A stretch of DNA of 64,000 nucleotides, taken from positions 62,001-126,000 of the forward strand of contig JAJEGS010000021.1 of NCBI GenBank assembly GCA_022819745.1, given 5' to 3'. Both the position numbers and the translations under genes were made by a program. The notes beneath the pieces are model-generated. The model had not been told where the DNA came from, searched no databases, and saw only the letters and a program-made list of their open reading frames with translations. Below, piece by piece: positions 25,476 to 33,300 of this stretch (position 1 is its first letter; each line of letters opens with the position of its first letter). The DNA is from Candidatus Latescibacterota bacterium (lineage in GTDB: Bacteria > Latescibacterota > UBA2968 > UBA8231).

Positions 25476-26681
25476 TCTAGTTAAACCAAGTGCTGGTCTT
25501 GTTCCCTTTATTTATCTCTCCAAACCACCAAGTAAGGAGGGATACCGATGAAGGAGCCAAGACCAGCGTTGGAAAATTTGTGCTGTCTCAATACCCAATG
25601 CAAGACCTATGGCCAACGCGGCCAAGCCAACCTGCGGGTGCGCAAGACCTATGGAGCCGACCGGATTCGCTATCTGCGCTGTGGGTGCTGCGGCGCGGAA
25701 TTCAGCGAGCGTAAAGGTACGGCGTTGTTTAATTGCAAAATCAGCGAGGCGCAAGCCGTGTCGGTGATCGAGCATTTGGATAGTGCCTGTGGCTTGAATG
25801 CCACGGCGCGCTTGGTGGGGGTGTCCAAGGAGGCGGTTAGCCGCCTTTTGCGCGTGAGCGGACCGGTCAGCTATCAACTGCATGACCGGCTGGTGCGGAA
25901 CGTGCATCCGAGGGCGCTCCAATTTGATGAGAAATGGTCGTATGTGGCCAAAAAACAACGGCACTTGACGCCGATGGACGATCCGAGTCAACGGGGGGAT
26001 TATTGGGATGCCAACAGCTTGGATCCGCAGAGCAAATTGCTGGTGTCGCTGGTGCCGGGTCGCCGTACGACTGAGACGATTCATCAAGTGGTGGCCGATG
26101 CGGCGGCGCGGCTTTCGTGTGATGCGCGACTGCCGGCGCTGTTTACCGATGGCGAGCCGACCTATCCCGAGGCGATTGTGGCCACCTTTGGTCGAGCCTA
26201 TCCGGTACCTCGACGCCATCGCCGGGGCCGCCAGCCAGCCCCGGTTGTTCGCATCCCCCAAGGCTTGGTATACGCCCAGCTTGTCAAGCATCGGCACGGC
26301 GGACGAGTCCAACGGGTCGAGATCCGACCCCGCTTTGGCAAGGGGCGCTTGGCTGAGGTCGTAGCACAGTTGGGCTGGACGAAAGCCAATACCAGTGCCA
26401 TCGAGCGGTTCAACCTGACCGATCGGATGCGTAACGCACGAAAGGGACGCAAAACCCTGTGCTTTTCGCGTCGGTCGGATCGGCATGATGCGCTCAGTTG
26501 GATTGGCGCGTTGCGCTACAATTTTCATCACCCCCAGCGCGCCTTGCGCCAGCGCACCGACGAAGGGCGTTGGCAACCCAGAACGCCGGCGATGGCCGCC
26601 GGCATCGCCGAGCAGCGCTATAGCTCACTGGAACTCATGCGACTCTGTCCGGTCGGGCTGAGATAATCTCAAACTACGACC
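25452..26681 (+). mobile_element. Complete IS1-family insertion sequence, 1230 bp
   Basis: The element is bounded by 24 bp imperfect inverted repeats (GGTCGTA...TGAGATTATCTCAG) and flanked by a perfect 8 bp target duplication TAATAGAG (25444-25451 and 26682-26689). The ends start with GGT, as in IS1, and it encodes one intact transposase. The single ORF and length exceed classical IS1 (768 bp, two frames) and fit the single-ORF members of the family. Intact duplications and ends indicate recent insertion. It landed between the Shine-Dalgarno and the upstream region of the second secreted-protein gene. Confidence 0.9.
25548..26666 (+). CDS. IS1-family transposase
   Basis: The 372-residue protein starts with a zinc ribbon (LCCLNTQC ... 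RCGCCGAEFSERK). A helix-turn-helix like InsA of IS1 follows (NATARLVGVSKEAVSRLL). The catalytic part has the IS1-type DDE pattern: LQFDEKWSYVAKK, LFTDGEPTYPEA, and SAIERFNLTDRMRNARKGRKTLCFSRR near the end. The ATG has AAGGAGGG about eight bases upstream. The stop codon TAA (26664-26666) lies inside the right inverted repeat. The open frame on the opposite strand is a shadow. Confidence 0.9.
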   Translation: MKEPRPALENLCCLNTQCKTYGQRGQANLRVRKTYGADRIRYLRCGCCGAEFSERKGTALFNCKISEAQAVSVIEHLDSACGLNATARLVGVSKEAVSRLLRVSGPVSYQLHDRLVRNVHPRALQFDEKWSYVAKKQRHLTPMDDPSQRGDYWDANSLDPQSKLLVSLVPGRRTTETIHQVVADAAARLSCDARLPALFTDGEPTYPEAIVATFGRAYPVPRRHRRGRQPAPVVRIPQGLVYAQLVKHRHGGRVQRVEIRPRFGKGRLAEVVAQLGWTKANTSAIERFNLTDRMRNARKGRKTLCFSRRSDRHDALSWIGALRYNFHHPQRALRQRTDEGRWQPRTPAMAAGIAEQRYSSLELMRLCPVGLR

Positions 26682-26689
26682 TAATAGAG
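26658..26689. repeat. Right IS inverted repeat (26658-26681) and right target duplication (26682-26689)
   Basis: The end begins CTGAGATAATCTCA and finishes TACGACC, followed by TAATAGAG, identical to the left flank. Confidence 0.88.
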
Positions 26690-26875
26690 GGTCTCCCAGT
26701 TGTACGAAAGTACAATTCAGGGATTAGAAGGAATAGAAAACCGGACTCTATGCGTGGGACGCTTTACCTTCTTCATTAAACCAATAATGTTTAGGGAAGT
26801 CAAGCAATAATGTTTATTTTTTAAGTATTGTTATTGTAATATCTGCTCGACAAACCCGAATGGAGATCTGGATCT
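26690..26875. promoter_or_regulatory. AT-rich intergenic region with inverted and direct repeats
   Basis: This was the original upstream region of secreted-protein copy 2 before the IS inserted; its start (TCTCCCAGTTGTAC) aligns with TTTCCCAGTCTGCAC upstream of copy 1. It contains an inverted repeat TTGTAC-GAAA-GTACAA (26700-26715) and two copies of CAATAATGTTTA (26782-26793 and 26805-26816), 23 bases apart, suggestive of a protein-binding site. A good -10/-35 pair is not certain on either strand. Confidence 0.4.
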
Positions 26876-27952
26876 ATGGCAGCTCCTCGTCCAAAGATAA
26901 TGCTGGTCTGCGATCATCAAGTTCGCGATAACTACTTGACAGCCCCGGATCTGGAACGACTCAATGTCTTTGCCGACTGGCACTGGTTCGCCTGCGAGGA
27001 CGGTGTGCCCTTCTTCAGCCCTAGCCCTAGCCCGGAGTTGAAAGCCCGATTGCTCGATCAGGTGGGGGACGCCGATGCGATCGTCGTTTGCTGCGGTGCT
27101 CCGCGGATCGACGCCGAGGTCATGGACCGGGCAACCAAGCTGAAGATCGTCGGCGAGGTGGCGGGAGACCGATTCGCCGAACGCATCGATGTGGAAGCCG
27201 CCTGGGAGCGAGGCATCCGCACGGTGGACACCACCAATGGCACCTCCTATCCTGTGGCCGAATGGGCCTTGGCCTTGATCCTTATTTCCCTGCGCAATGC
27301 CGGTGCCTATTTCCGCCGCATCATCGCCGGTGATACCAACTTTTCCCGCGCTGACGATCCCGGCTATTTGCGCGGCGATCTGACCGGCAAGCGAGTAGGG
27401 TTGATCGGCTGTGGCCATATCGGCCGGCGGTTGATTCAGTTTCTACGGCCCTTTGAGGCAGATATCTGGGTGTACGATCCTTACCTGCCCAGAGAAATGG
27501 CGGACGCCGTGGGTTTTCTCCAAACCTCGTTGGACAACGTCCTCTCCCAATCCGACGCCATTGTCTGTTTGGCGCCACTGACTCCCCAGACTCAGGGCAT
27601 GATCGGCCAGCGCGAATTGGATCTGATTCCATCGGAGGCCGTGTTCGTGAATGTTTCGCGCGGTCCGATCGTCGACTCCGATGCTCTGATCGAACGGCTG
27701 AAGCGGGGAGACATCATCGCCGGACTGGACGTTTTCGGCCCGGAGCCGATCCCGGCCGACAGCGAGATTATTCACCTGCCCAATGTCTTTCTCAGTCCGC
27801 ACATCGCCGGGGTCACAGCCCCCAGCTACCCCCGTCTATTCACGCTGATGGTGGACGAGTTGGACCGCTTCTTCCACGGCCACGAAACCCTCTTCGATCT
27901 GACGCCTCGCTCATTGGCCAATCGCCGAGGCACAGAGTGGGACAGGCTATAG
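26876..27952 (+). CDS. D-isomer-specific 2-hydroxyacid dehydrogenase
   Basis: A 358-residue NAD-dependent dehydrogenase. The Rossmann motif is GLIGCGHIG (175-183) with Asp201 at the end of the second strand (VYDPYL), indicating NAD preference. The catalytic triad is Arg262 in NVSRGPIVD, Glu290 in FGPEPIPAD and His309 in SPHIAGVT. The family reduces 2-keto acids or oxidises D-2-hydroxyacids, for example phosphoglycerate or glyoxylate; the substrate here is unclear. GGAG lies upstream of the ATG. The phytanoyl-CoA-dioxygenase-like gene begins 25 bases downstream, so they likely form an operon. Confidence 0.88.
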   Translation: MAAPRPKIMLVCDHQVRDNYLTAPDLERLNVFADWHWFACEDGVPFFSPSPSPELKARLLDQVGDADAIVVCCGAPRIDAEVMDRATKLKIVGEVAGDRFAERIDVEAAWERGIRTVDTTNGTSYPVAEWALALILISLRNAGAYFRRIIAGDTNFSRADDPGYLRGDLTGKRVGLIGCGHIGRRLIQFLRPFEADIWVYDPYLPREMADAVGFLQTSLDNVLSQSDAIVCLAPLTPQTQGMIGQRELDLIPSEAVFVNVSRGPIVDSDALIERLKRGDIIAGLDVFGPEPIPADSEIIHLPNVFLSPHIAGVTAPSYPRLFTLMVDELDRFFHGHETLFDLTPRSLANRRGTEWDRL

Positions 27953-27977
27953 GAAGATATCAACCGAACAAGAGGCT

Positions 27978-28766
27978 ATGATGGAACCAGTAGAATTAAC
28001 ATCGGCCCAAAAAGCTCAGTATGAGCAGGATGGCTATACCATACTCAAAGGCTTGTTCGATCCAGATGAGTGCGATCGGTTCGTCGATCACATGATGGAT
28101 CTGCATGCGGGCCGCGAGAGAATCGACGGTTTCCAGTTTGCGGCTTGGGTTGTGAACATGGCACCCCGCAATGCCGATGACTGGAGTCGGACGAGGAATC
28201 AGCACCTGTACGATCCTATGGCCATGGACTGGATGTTGAATCCCCGGCTGCGCCAGCCGCTGCGCACTTGTCTCGACGATGAGCCCGAGGCAATACAGAC
28301 TATGTACTTCTACAAAGGATCGGAACAGCGCCGACACCAAGATGCCTTTCACCTGCCGGGATGTATGTCGGCTTGGATTGCCCTCCAGGATGTCGACGAA
28401 CGCAATGGCAGTATTCATGTCCAACTCGGATCCCATAGAGGACCGATACTCGATAAGAAGGACTTCAGAGAGGATGAGGACGGCAAGCCCGGACCCTGGT
28501 ACGGCTGGAACCACGAAGATGCGTTCGACGCCCTATTCGAGCGCAATGGGTTTCCGGAAATTGCGGTTGAAGCGGCCAAAGGGGATGCGGTGCTCTTCCA
28601 CGGCAGATTGATCCATCGCGGTGGCCCCATTCTGGAACCAGACTCTTTCCGCCATGTTTTAGCGTGCCACTACCTCCCCTACAGTTTTAACCCTTGGCCC
28701 TATGAAGTCGCCCCCAGATTGCGAATTTCATTCGATGGGGTCTGTCGGTTTACCCCTACCCACTAA
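27978..28766 (+). CDS. Phytanoyl-CoA dioxygenase (PhyH) family protein
   Basis: The 262-residue protein has the double-stranded beta-helix metal triad His120-x-Asp122 (RRHQDAFHL) and His213 (GRLIHRGG), with Arg225 placed to bind 2-oxoglutarate. It opens with YEQDGYTILKGLFDPDE, like the fragment at 1-86. PhyH-family enzymes hydroxylate diverse small molecules using Fe(II) and 2-oxoglutarate; phytanic acid itself is unlikely to be the substrate. The start could be 27978 or the next ATG. It follows the hydroxyacid dehydrogenase gene closely. The strand then switches to the long minus-strand surface operon. Confidence 0.85.
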   Translation: MMEPVELTSAQKAQYEQDGYTILKGLFDPDECDRFVDHMMDLHAGRERIDGFQFAAWVVNMAPRNADDWSRTRNQHLYDPMAMDWMLNPRLRQPLRTCLDDEPEAIQTMYFYKGSEQRRHQDAFHLPGCMSAWIALQDVDERNGSIHVQLGSHRGPILDKKDFREDEDGKPGPWYGWNHEDAFDALFERNGFPEIAVEAAKGDAVLFHGRLIHRGGPILEPDSFRHVLACHYLPYSFNPWPYEVAPRLRISFDGVCRFTPTH

Positions 28767-28844
28767 CACCATTCCTGCTACTTGTGCTTTGAACCGGCCA
28801 GATTAGAAGACAGGACGAGAGATGTATCCGGCGGTGAGCTTCCA

Positions 28845-30209
28845 CTATGGCCGGTTGCCCATAATGGTAATCTCGCCCCCAAAGCCACCTTCAATTATTC
28901 TGGCGGCAAATGCCTGGACCAAATCGCTTGGCAGGTTGGGGTTGTCTTCAATCCACAGGCGCTTCCCGATGCTTTGCAGATTGTCCAAACCGTCAAGGCT
29001 GGCCAAAGACCTATTGCCATCTATCTGTAGGACGCTTCCGACGCTTTGCAGGTTGTCCAAGCCTTTGAGAGAGACCAGAGATTTATTTTCGTGGATCAGG
29101 AGATTCTCGATCCGAGTGAGCTTGTCTAGGCCCTTTAGGTCCTTCAGGGCATCGCTGCCCCAGATCATCACAGCCCGGCCGACGCTCTGGAGGCTGCGCA
29201 GACCCTCTAGGCTGGTCAGCAGTCTATTGTCGCGAACTATCAATTCATCTCCAACGCGTTGCACGTTGTGCAGCCCTTCCAAGCTGGTCAGAGAGATATT
29301 GCGGTAGAGACTCAGGTTGTCCCCGATGCTTCGCAGGTTGTCCAAGCCCTCCAGAGTGGTCAGAAGGTCGTTGTGCAGGATATGCAGTTCGCCGCCGACG
29401 CTTTGCAAGTTGTGCAACCCTTTTAGGCTGGTCAGCGCAAAATTGTGCTGGATGTGCAGATCGCCCTCAATGCTTTGTAGGCTGCGCAGCCCCTCCAGAG
29501 TAGTTAGACCAAAGTTATAGCCGACAATAGGGAGGCCGAGCTTCAGCGATCCCCCGATGCTTTGCAGGTTGCGCAGGCCCTCTAGGTTGGACAGGGCCTC
29601 ACCGTCGCTGAAGATGCTTCCCTTGGACTCGCGCGCTGCTTGCTCGTCGCCGATGCTGAGAGCATGTCTTCGCGTTCTTTCTTCATAGTCCAGAGGTTCA
29701 TTGCCGAAGATCCCCAAGTCCCCATCGATGCGGGTGAGGTTGCGCAGGCCCTCCAGACTGGTCAGGGACGCATTGTCTCTAATTTCCAGCTTGCCCCCAA
29801 TGCGGGTGAGCCTGTGCAAGCCATCCACATTGGTCAACGCTCGATTGTTGACGATTTCCAGATCCCCTTCGATGCGGGTGAGGTTGTGCAAGTCCTCTAG
29901 GCTGGTCAGGGCTAGATTGGAATGAAGTCGCAAACCACCGACACTATAGAGGTTGCGCAAGTCCTCCAGGCCGGTCAGGGTCGTTCGCTCAATGACCAAC
30001 TTGCCACTGATACTGAAGCAACTGTTGCCATCGCCTGCTAGGGCCTTTAGATCCTCTGGGGTGGCAAGCGAAAAATCCCCTTCCCAATGTACCTCTACTT
30101 CAGAGCAGTCATCGGTCCTAATGGATGATACCGGGCCGGCATCATTATCTCCGCAGCTAACAAGCACGGCAATGGCCACCGCAATCGACAAAACCCGGAC
30201 CATGCACAT
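28845..30209 (-). CDS. Leucine-rich-repeat (receptor-L-domain-like) lipoprotein
   Basis: A 454-residue protein with a lipobox (VLVSCGD, Cys19). Beyond about residue 70 it consists of 23-25-residue repeats of the pattern L-x-I-x-x-N-x-x-LTSLEGLxNLxSIGG, as in receptor-L-domain-like leucine-rich repeats, giving a solenoid of roughly 14 turns. One insertion (around GNEPLDYEERTRR to SDGEALSNLEGL) interrupts the array. It is likely a cell-surface or periplasmic binding lipoprotein. The start at 30209 has AGGAGT just upstream; a second ATG six bases later is equally plausible. It is the last gene of the nine-gene surface operon, 12 bases after the CRTAC1-like gene. Confidence 0.75.
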   Translation of the reverse strand: MCMVRVLSIAVAIAVLVSCGDNDAGPVSSIRTDDCSEVEVHWEGDFSLATPEDLKALAGDGNSCFSISGKLVIERTTLTGLEDLRNLYSVGGLRLHSNLALTSLEDLHNLTRIEGDLEIVNNRALTNVDGLHRLTRIGGKLEIRDNASLTSLEGLRNLTRIDGDLGIFGNEPLDYEERTRRHALSIGDEQAARESKGSIFSDGEALSNLEGLRNLQSIGGSLKLGLPIVGYNFGLTTLEGLRSLQSIEGDLHIQHNFALTSLKGLHNLQSVGGELHILHNDLLTTLEGLDNLRSIGDNLSLYRNISLTSLEGLHNVQRVGDELIVRDNRLLTSLEGLRSLQSVGRAVMIWGSDALKDLKGLDKLTRIENLLIHENKSLVSLKGLDNLQSVGSVLQIDGNRSLASLDGLDNLQSIGKRLWIEDNPNLPSDLVQAFAARIIEGGFGGEITIMGNRP

Positions 30210-30221
30210 GTACTCCTGCTT

Positions 30222-31904
30222 TTAATGCTTGGGTTTCACGGATGTATCCGGTTCGTACAGAGTGAGTACTTGGTTCGCCTCCACGTCCGCGAGCTGTTCG
30301 ACGATACCGCTAGGCCAGCGCACCTCCACTAGCTCTGCTTTTTGTAATGCACCAAGACCAAAATAGAGACGCAGGTCATCCTGGCACAGAAAACTCGACC
30401 CACTCCTGACTTCGTCGATCTGCAAGCGACCACCTGCCACGACCTTGACCAAGGCCCCAATGCCGTCCCGGTTGCTGGAGGAGCTCCGGAGTTGGTCCTG
30501 TGAATGACCAGAGGAGGCAGGGGCATAATTCCCGACAAGTTTGATAGCCAGCCAGTGATTTTGGTTCCCCCCGTCGTTGCGCAGGAGTGCGGCTGGCTGA
30601 TTGTTATTGGAGACCACTAGATCTACATCTCCATCCTCATCGTAGTCTCCGACCGCCGCCCCGCGGCTCACCTGCACCAGTGCCAAGCCCGATCCCGCCG
30701 AATTAGTCACATCGGCAAATCTACCCCGACCGTCGTTCCTGAAAAGTTGGTTCTGCTGGGCATAGTTCACACTAGTGTCGAATAGCTCCACATTGTCATC
30801 TAAGTGACCGTTGGCCACGAAGAGGTCGCAGTCTCCGTCGTTGTCGTAGTCGAAGAAGGCCGTTCCCCAAGCCAGAAATCTCAGGCTCGGCATGCCCAAT
30901 CCCGATTCGAAGGTGGTATCGGCGAAAAAACCGTTGCCCAAGTTCCGGTAGAGATTGTTGGTCTCCCACTGATAGTTGGTCACGAAGAAGTCGAAGAGCC
31001 CATCGTTGTCGTAGTCTCCCGAATCGACCCCCATTCCGGCCAGAGCCTCTCCAGCGTCGTTAAAAGCAACTCCGGCTAGGACACCGATTTCGGCGAAGCG
31101 ATCCCCGTCGTTGCGGTAGAGCAGATTGGGTGTGCGATCTCCGGCCGCGTAAAGATCTAAGTCGCCGTCCTGGTCGTAGTCGCTGAAAAAAGCTCCCAAT
31201 TCCTTGGCCGCCCGGGGCAGCAAGCCGACTGCATCGCTAATGTCTGCGAAGGTTCCGTCTCCCTCGTTGCGGAAGAAGACGTCCGCCTGTGGGTCGAAGG
31301 CCTCGGGTCCGCAATAGACCTGTAGCCCTTTGGCTTGAATGCAGGGCGGGTTTACCTCCGGCGGGTACTCCACGTAATTGGCCACATAGAGGTCGGGATC
31401 GCCGTCTTGGTCGTAGTCGGCAAAAGCCGCTCCTGCACTCCAACCCGGATGGCCCACCCCCGAGTGGCTTGTCACATTGGTAAAGCTCCCATCGCCATTG
31501 TTGCGGTAGAGGATATTGGGCCCGTAGCAAGTGATGTAGAGGTCTAGATCGCCGTCTTGGTCGTAGTCGGCTGCGACACAGCCCATCCCGTGGCCCGATT
31601 CGGCCACCCCGGCAGTGGCCGTGGTCTCCTCAAAGCGCCCGTCGCCTCGATTGCGGTAGAGGGCTCCCGCCCCGGCGATGTTGACAAAGTATAGGTCGAG
31701 CCAGCCATCGGCGTCGTGATCAAAGAAAGCCACCCCCGAACCCTGCGTCTCCGGGAGATGCTTTTCCCCTGTCGCCCCATTCTGGTGGCGAAAGGCAATC
31801 CCAGCCGCAGCAGTAACATCGACGAACTGGACCTCGGCCTTTGCCGGCAGTTGGAGAAAAACCGCTGCGGCGAGACAGTACCCTACATACTTCATTATCA
31901 CCAT
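30222..31904 (-). CDS. CRTAC1-like FG-GAP repeat protein with ASPIC/UnbV C-terminal domain
   Basis: The 560-residue exported protein has a signal peptide and then an FVDVTAAAGIAFRHQNGA start. It carries six or seven FG-GAP/VCBS calcium-loop repeats of the form DYDQDGDLDLY or DYDNDGLFDFF, which form a beta-propeller. The C-terminal ASPIC/UnbV domain includes GIGALVKVVAGGRLQ, VRSGSSFLCQDDLRLYFGLG and VRWPSGIVEQL. Such proteins are secreted and often act in adhesion or in complexes of unknown role. The start may be the second Met (31895). A homologue with a lipobox is at 49869-51827. Confidence 0.88.
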   Translation of the reverse strand: MVIMKYVGYCLAAAVFLQLPAKAEVQFVDVTAAAGIAFRHQNGATGEKHLPETQGSGVAFFDHDADGWLDLYFVNIAGAGALYRNRGDGRFEETTATAGVAESGHGMGCVAADYDQDGDLDLYITCYGPNILYRNNGDGSFTNVTSHSGVGHPGWSAGAAFADYDQDGDPDLYVANYVEYPPEVNPPCIQAKGLQVYCGPEAFDPQADVFFRNEGDGTFADISDAVGLLPRAAKELGAFFSDYDQDGDLDLYAAGDRTPNLLYRNDGDRFAEIGVLAGVAFNDAGEALAGMGVDSGDYDNDGLFDFFVTNYQWETNNLYRNLGNGFFADTTFESGLGMPSLRFLAWGTAFFDYDNDGDCDLFVANGHLDDNVELFDTSVNYAQQNQLFRNDGRGRFADVTNSAGSGLALVQVSRGAAVGDYDEDGDVDLVVSNNNQPAALLRNDGGNQNHWLAIKLVGNYAPASSGHSQDQLRSSSSNRDGIGALVKVVAGGRLQIDEVRSGSSFLCQDDLRLYFGLGALQKAELVEVRWPSGIVEQLADVEANQVLTLYEPDTSVKPKH

Positions 31905-31941
31905 AGAAAAACCCGTGAGCTTATTTCCAGCACCTCTGATA

Positions 31942-33300
31942 TCATTCGGTCAGACGCCGGTATATCTCCAGTTCCGCCTCGCCCTCTGCCTTCCGGTCTT
32001 GCCCGAGGTAGATCATGCCTAGGCTGTAGTGCGCGTCGGCGTGATTGGGCTCTATTTTGATGGTTTTCTGGAAAGCCTGGGTCGCCCGCTGCACATCGCC
32101 CATGGCCATATAAGCGTTCCCGAGGTTGTAATAGGCTTGGACATAGCGGGAGTTGAGCTCTAGGATCTTCTCGTATTGGCCGATCGCTGCGGCTATTTTC
32201 CCTTGCCGGAAAAAGATATTGGCTAGGTTGTTGCGGGCGCTCAGGTCCGCGGGATTGATGAGCAGAGTTTGTTGGTACTCGGCCGCCGCCGCCCGGAAAT
32301 GGCCTAGGCCGGCGTAGAGCACCCCGAGATTGTAATGGGCATCTGCATCCTCTGGATAGAGCGTCAGGATATATCGGTAGCGGTTGATATCATCGCTCGC
32401 TTTCCGCAGACGCTGGAAAGCAGCTAGTAACTTTTGGCCCTCCTCAGTCCTTGCCTGTCTGAGGTAAAGCGTCCCGAGCCGGTGATAGGCTTCTTTTTCA
32501 AAGGGATCGGCGGCAAGCGCTTTCCGCAGAGCGGTCTCTGCTTCGGCCGTCCGCCCTTGTTGCTGCTGCACCTGTCCCAGCAAGGTATAAGCACGGGCGT
32601 ATCCCGGATCGTGGCGGAGAACGGTTCTAAAGCTAGCTTCGGCCTCTTCAAGGTACCCTAACTTGGTATAGATCTGTCCGAGGTGATAGTGCGCATCGAC
32701 GTAAGAGGAATCGAGGGCCACTGTCTGCTCGTACGCCGCAATCGCAGAATCGGCGTGGGCCAATTGCTCGTAGACCGCTCCCAGATTGTAGTGGGTGGCG
32801 GCATTCTCCGGTTCGAGCTGAACTGCCTTGCTCAAGGCTGCAACCGCATCGTCATAGCGGCCCTGAGCACTGAGGACTATGGCGAGCTTGCGATAGGGAG
32901 AAATGCGGTCGGGAGCCAGCGAAATCGCCTCCTCGTAGGCCGAGGCAGAAAGGTGATTCTGGCGCTTGCGCATGTACAGATCGCCCAGCGCAATACGGGC
33001 TTCGACATTGTCCGGATAGAGTTGCACAGCTTGGGCGACGTGCCGAATAGCCAGCTCAAAATCGCCCTGCTTCTGGAGGATGGAACCGGCAAGCAGGAGT
33101 GCCGCGAGGTGGTTCTGATCTACTTCCAAGGCTTGCTGGCAAGCTGCGATAGCTTTGATATAGCTGCCGGTCTCAGCCAGACGCTTGGCCTCGGCGTATG
33201 CCGCCTCGGCCTGCTCCTGTGACCGCTGGTCGCCACAGCCGCTGGTGATGAGGACCGTAAAAAGAGCGCAGTACCAGGCTTTAGATATCGGCTTCTGCAT
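31942..33300 (-). CDS. TPR-repeat lipoprotein
   Basis: The 452-residue protein has a lipobox (VLITSGCGD, Cys22) and then about twelve tetratricopeptide repeats from residue 30 to the end. Diagnostic units are AATHYNLGAVYEQL, VDAHYHLGQIYTKLGYLEEA, AYYNLGNAYMAMGDVQRA and ADAHYSLGMIYLGQ. TPR arrays bind protein partners, so it is probably a scaffold of an envelope complex. Its start overlaps the end of the peptidyl-prolyl isomerase gene by 20 bases, implying coupled expression. Confidence 0.85.
   Translation of the reverse strand: MQKPISKAWYCALFTVLITSGCGDQRSQEQAEAAYAEAKRLAETGSYIKAIAACQQALEVDQNHLAALLLAGSILQKQGDFELAIRHVAQAVQLYPDNVEARIALGDLYMRKRQNHLSASAYEEAISLAPDRISPYRKLAIVLSAQGRYDDAVAALSKAVQLEPENAATHYNLGAVYEQLAHADSAIAAYEQTVALDSSYVDAHYHLGQIYTKLGYLEEAEASFRTVLRHDPGYARAYTLLGQVQQQQGRTAEAETALRKALAADPFEKEAYHRLGTLYLRQARTEEGQKLLAAFQRLRKASDDINRYRYILTLYPEDADAHYNLGVLYAGLGHFRAAAAEYQQTLLINPADLSARNNLANIFFRQGKIAAAIGQYEKILELNSRYVQAYYNLGNAYMAMGDVQRATQAFQKTIKIEPNHADAHYSLGMIYLGQDRKAEGEAELEIYRRLTE

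Noticed and set aside
25512..26576. Long open frame on the minus strand inside the IS element (354 codons)
   Set aside because: It is the antisense shadow of the transposase, which has a zinc ribbon, DDE-type motifs and a Shine-Dalgarno; the shadow has no family-like motifs.
25452..26681. IS1595-family assignment for the IS element
   Set aside because: IS1595 elements also make 8 bp duplications and have zinc-ribbon transposases, but the GGT-type ends, the HTH and the IERFNL and KTLCFS motifs fit IS1 better. A database search would settle it.
29000..30000. Periodic DNA repeats considered as a possible CRISPR array
   Set aside because: The repeats are degenerate, about 70-75 bp and in frame, and they encode leucine-rich units; no constant short repeat with variable spacers exists anywhere in the window.
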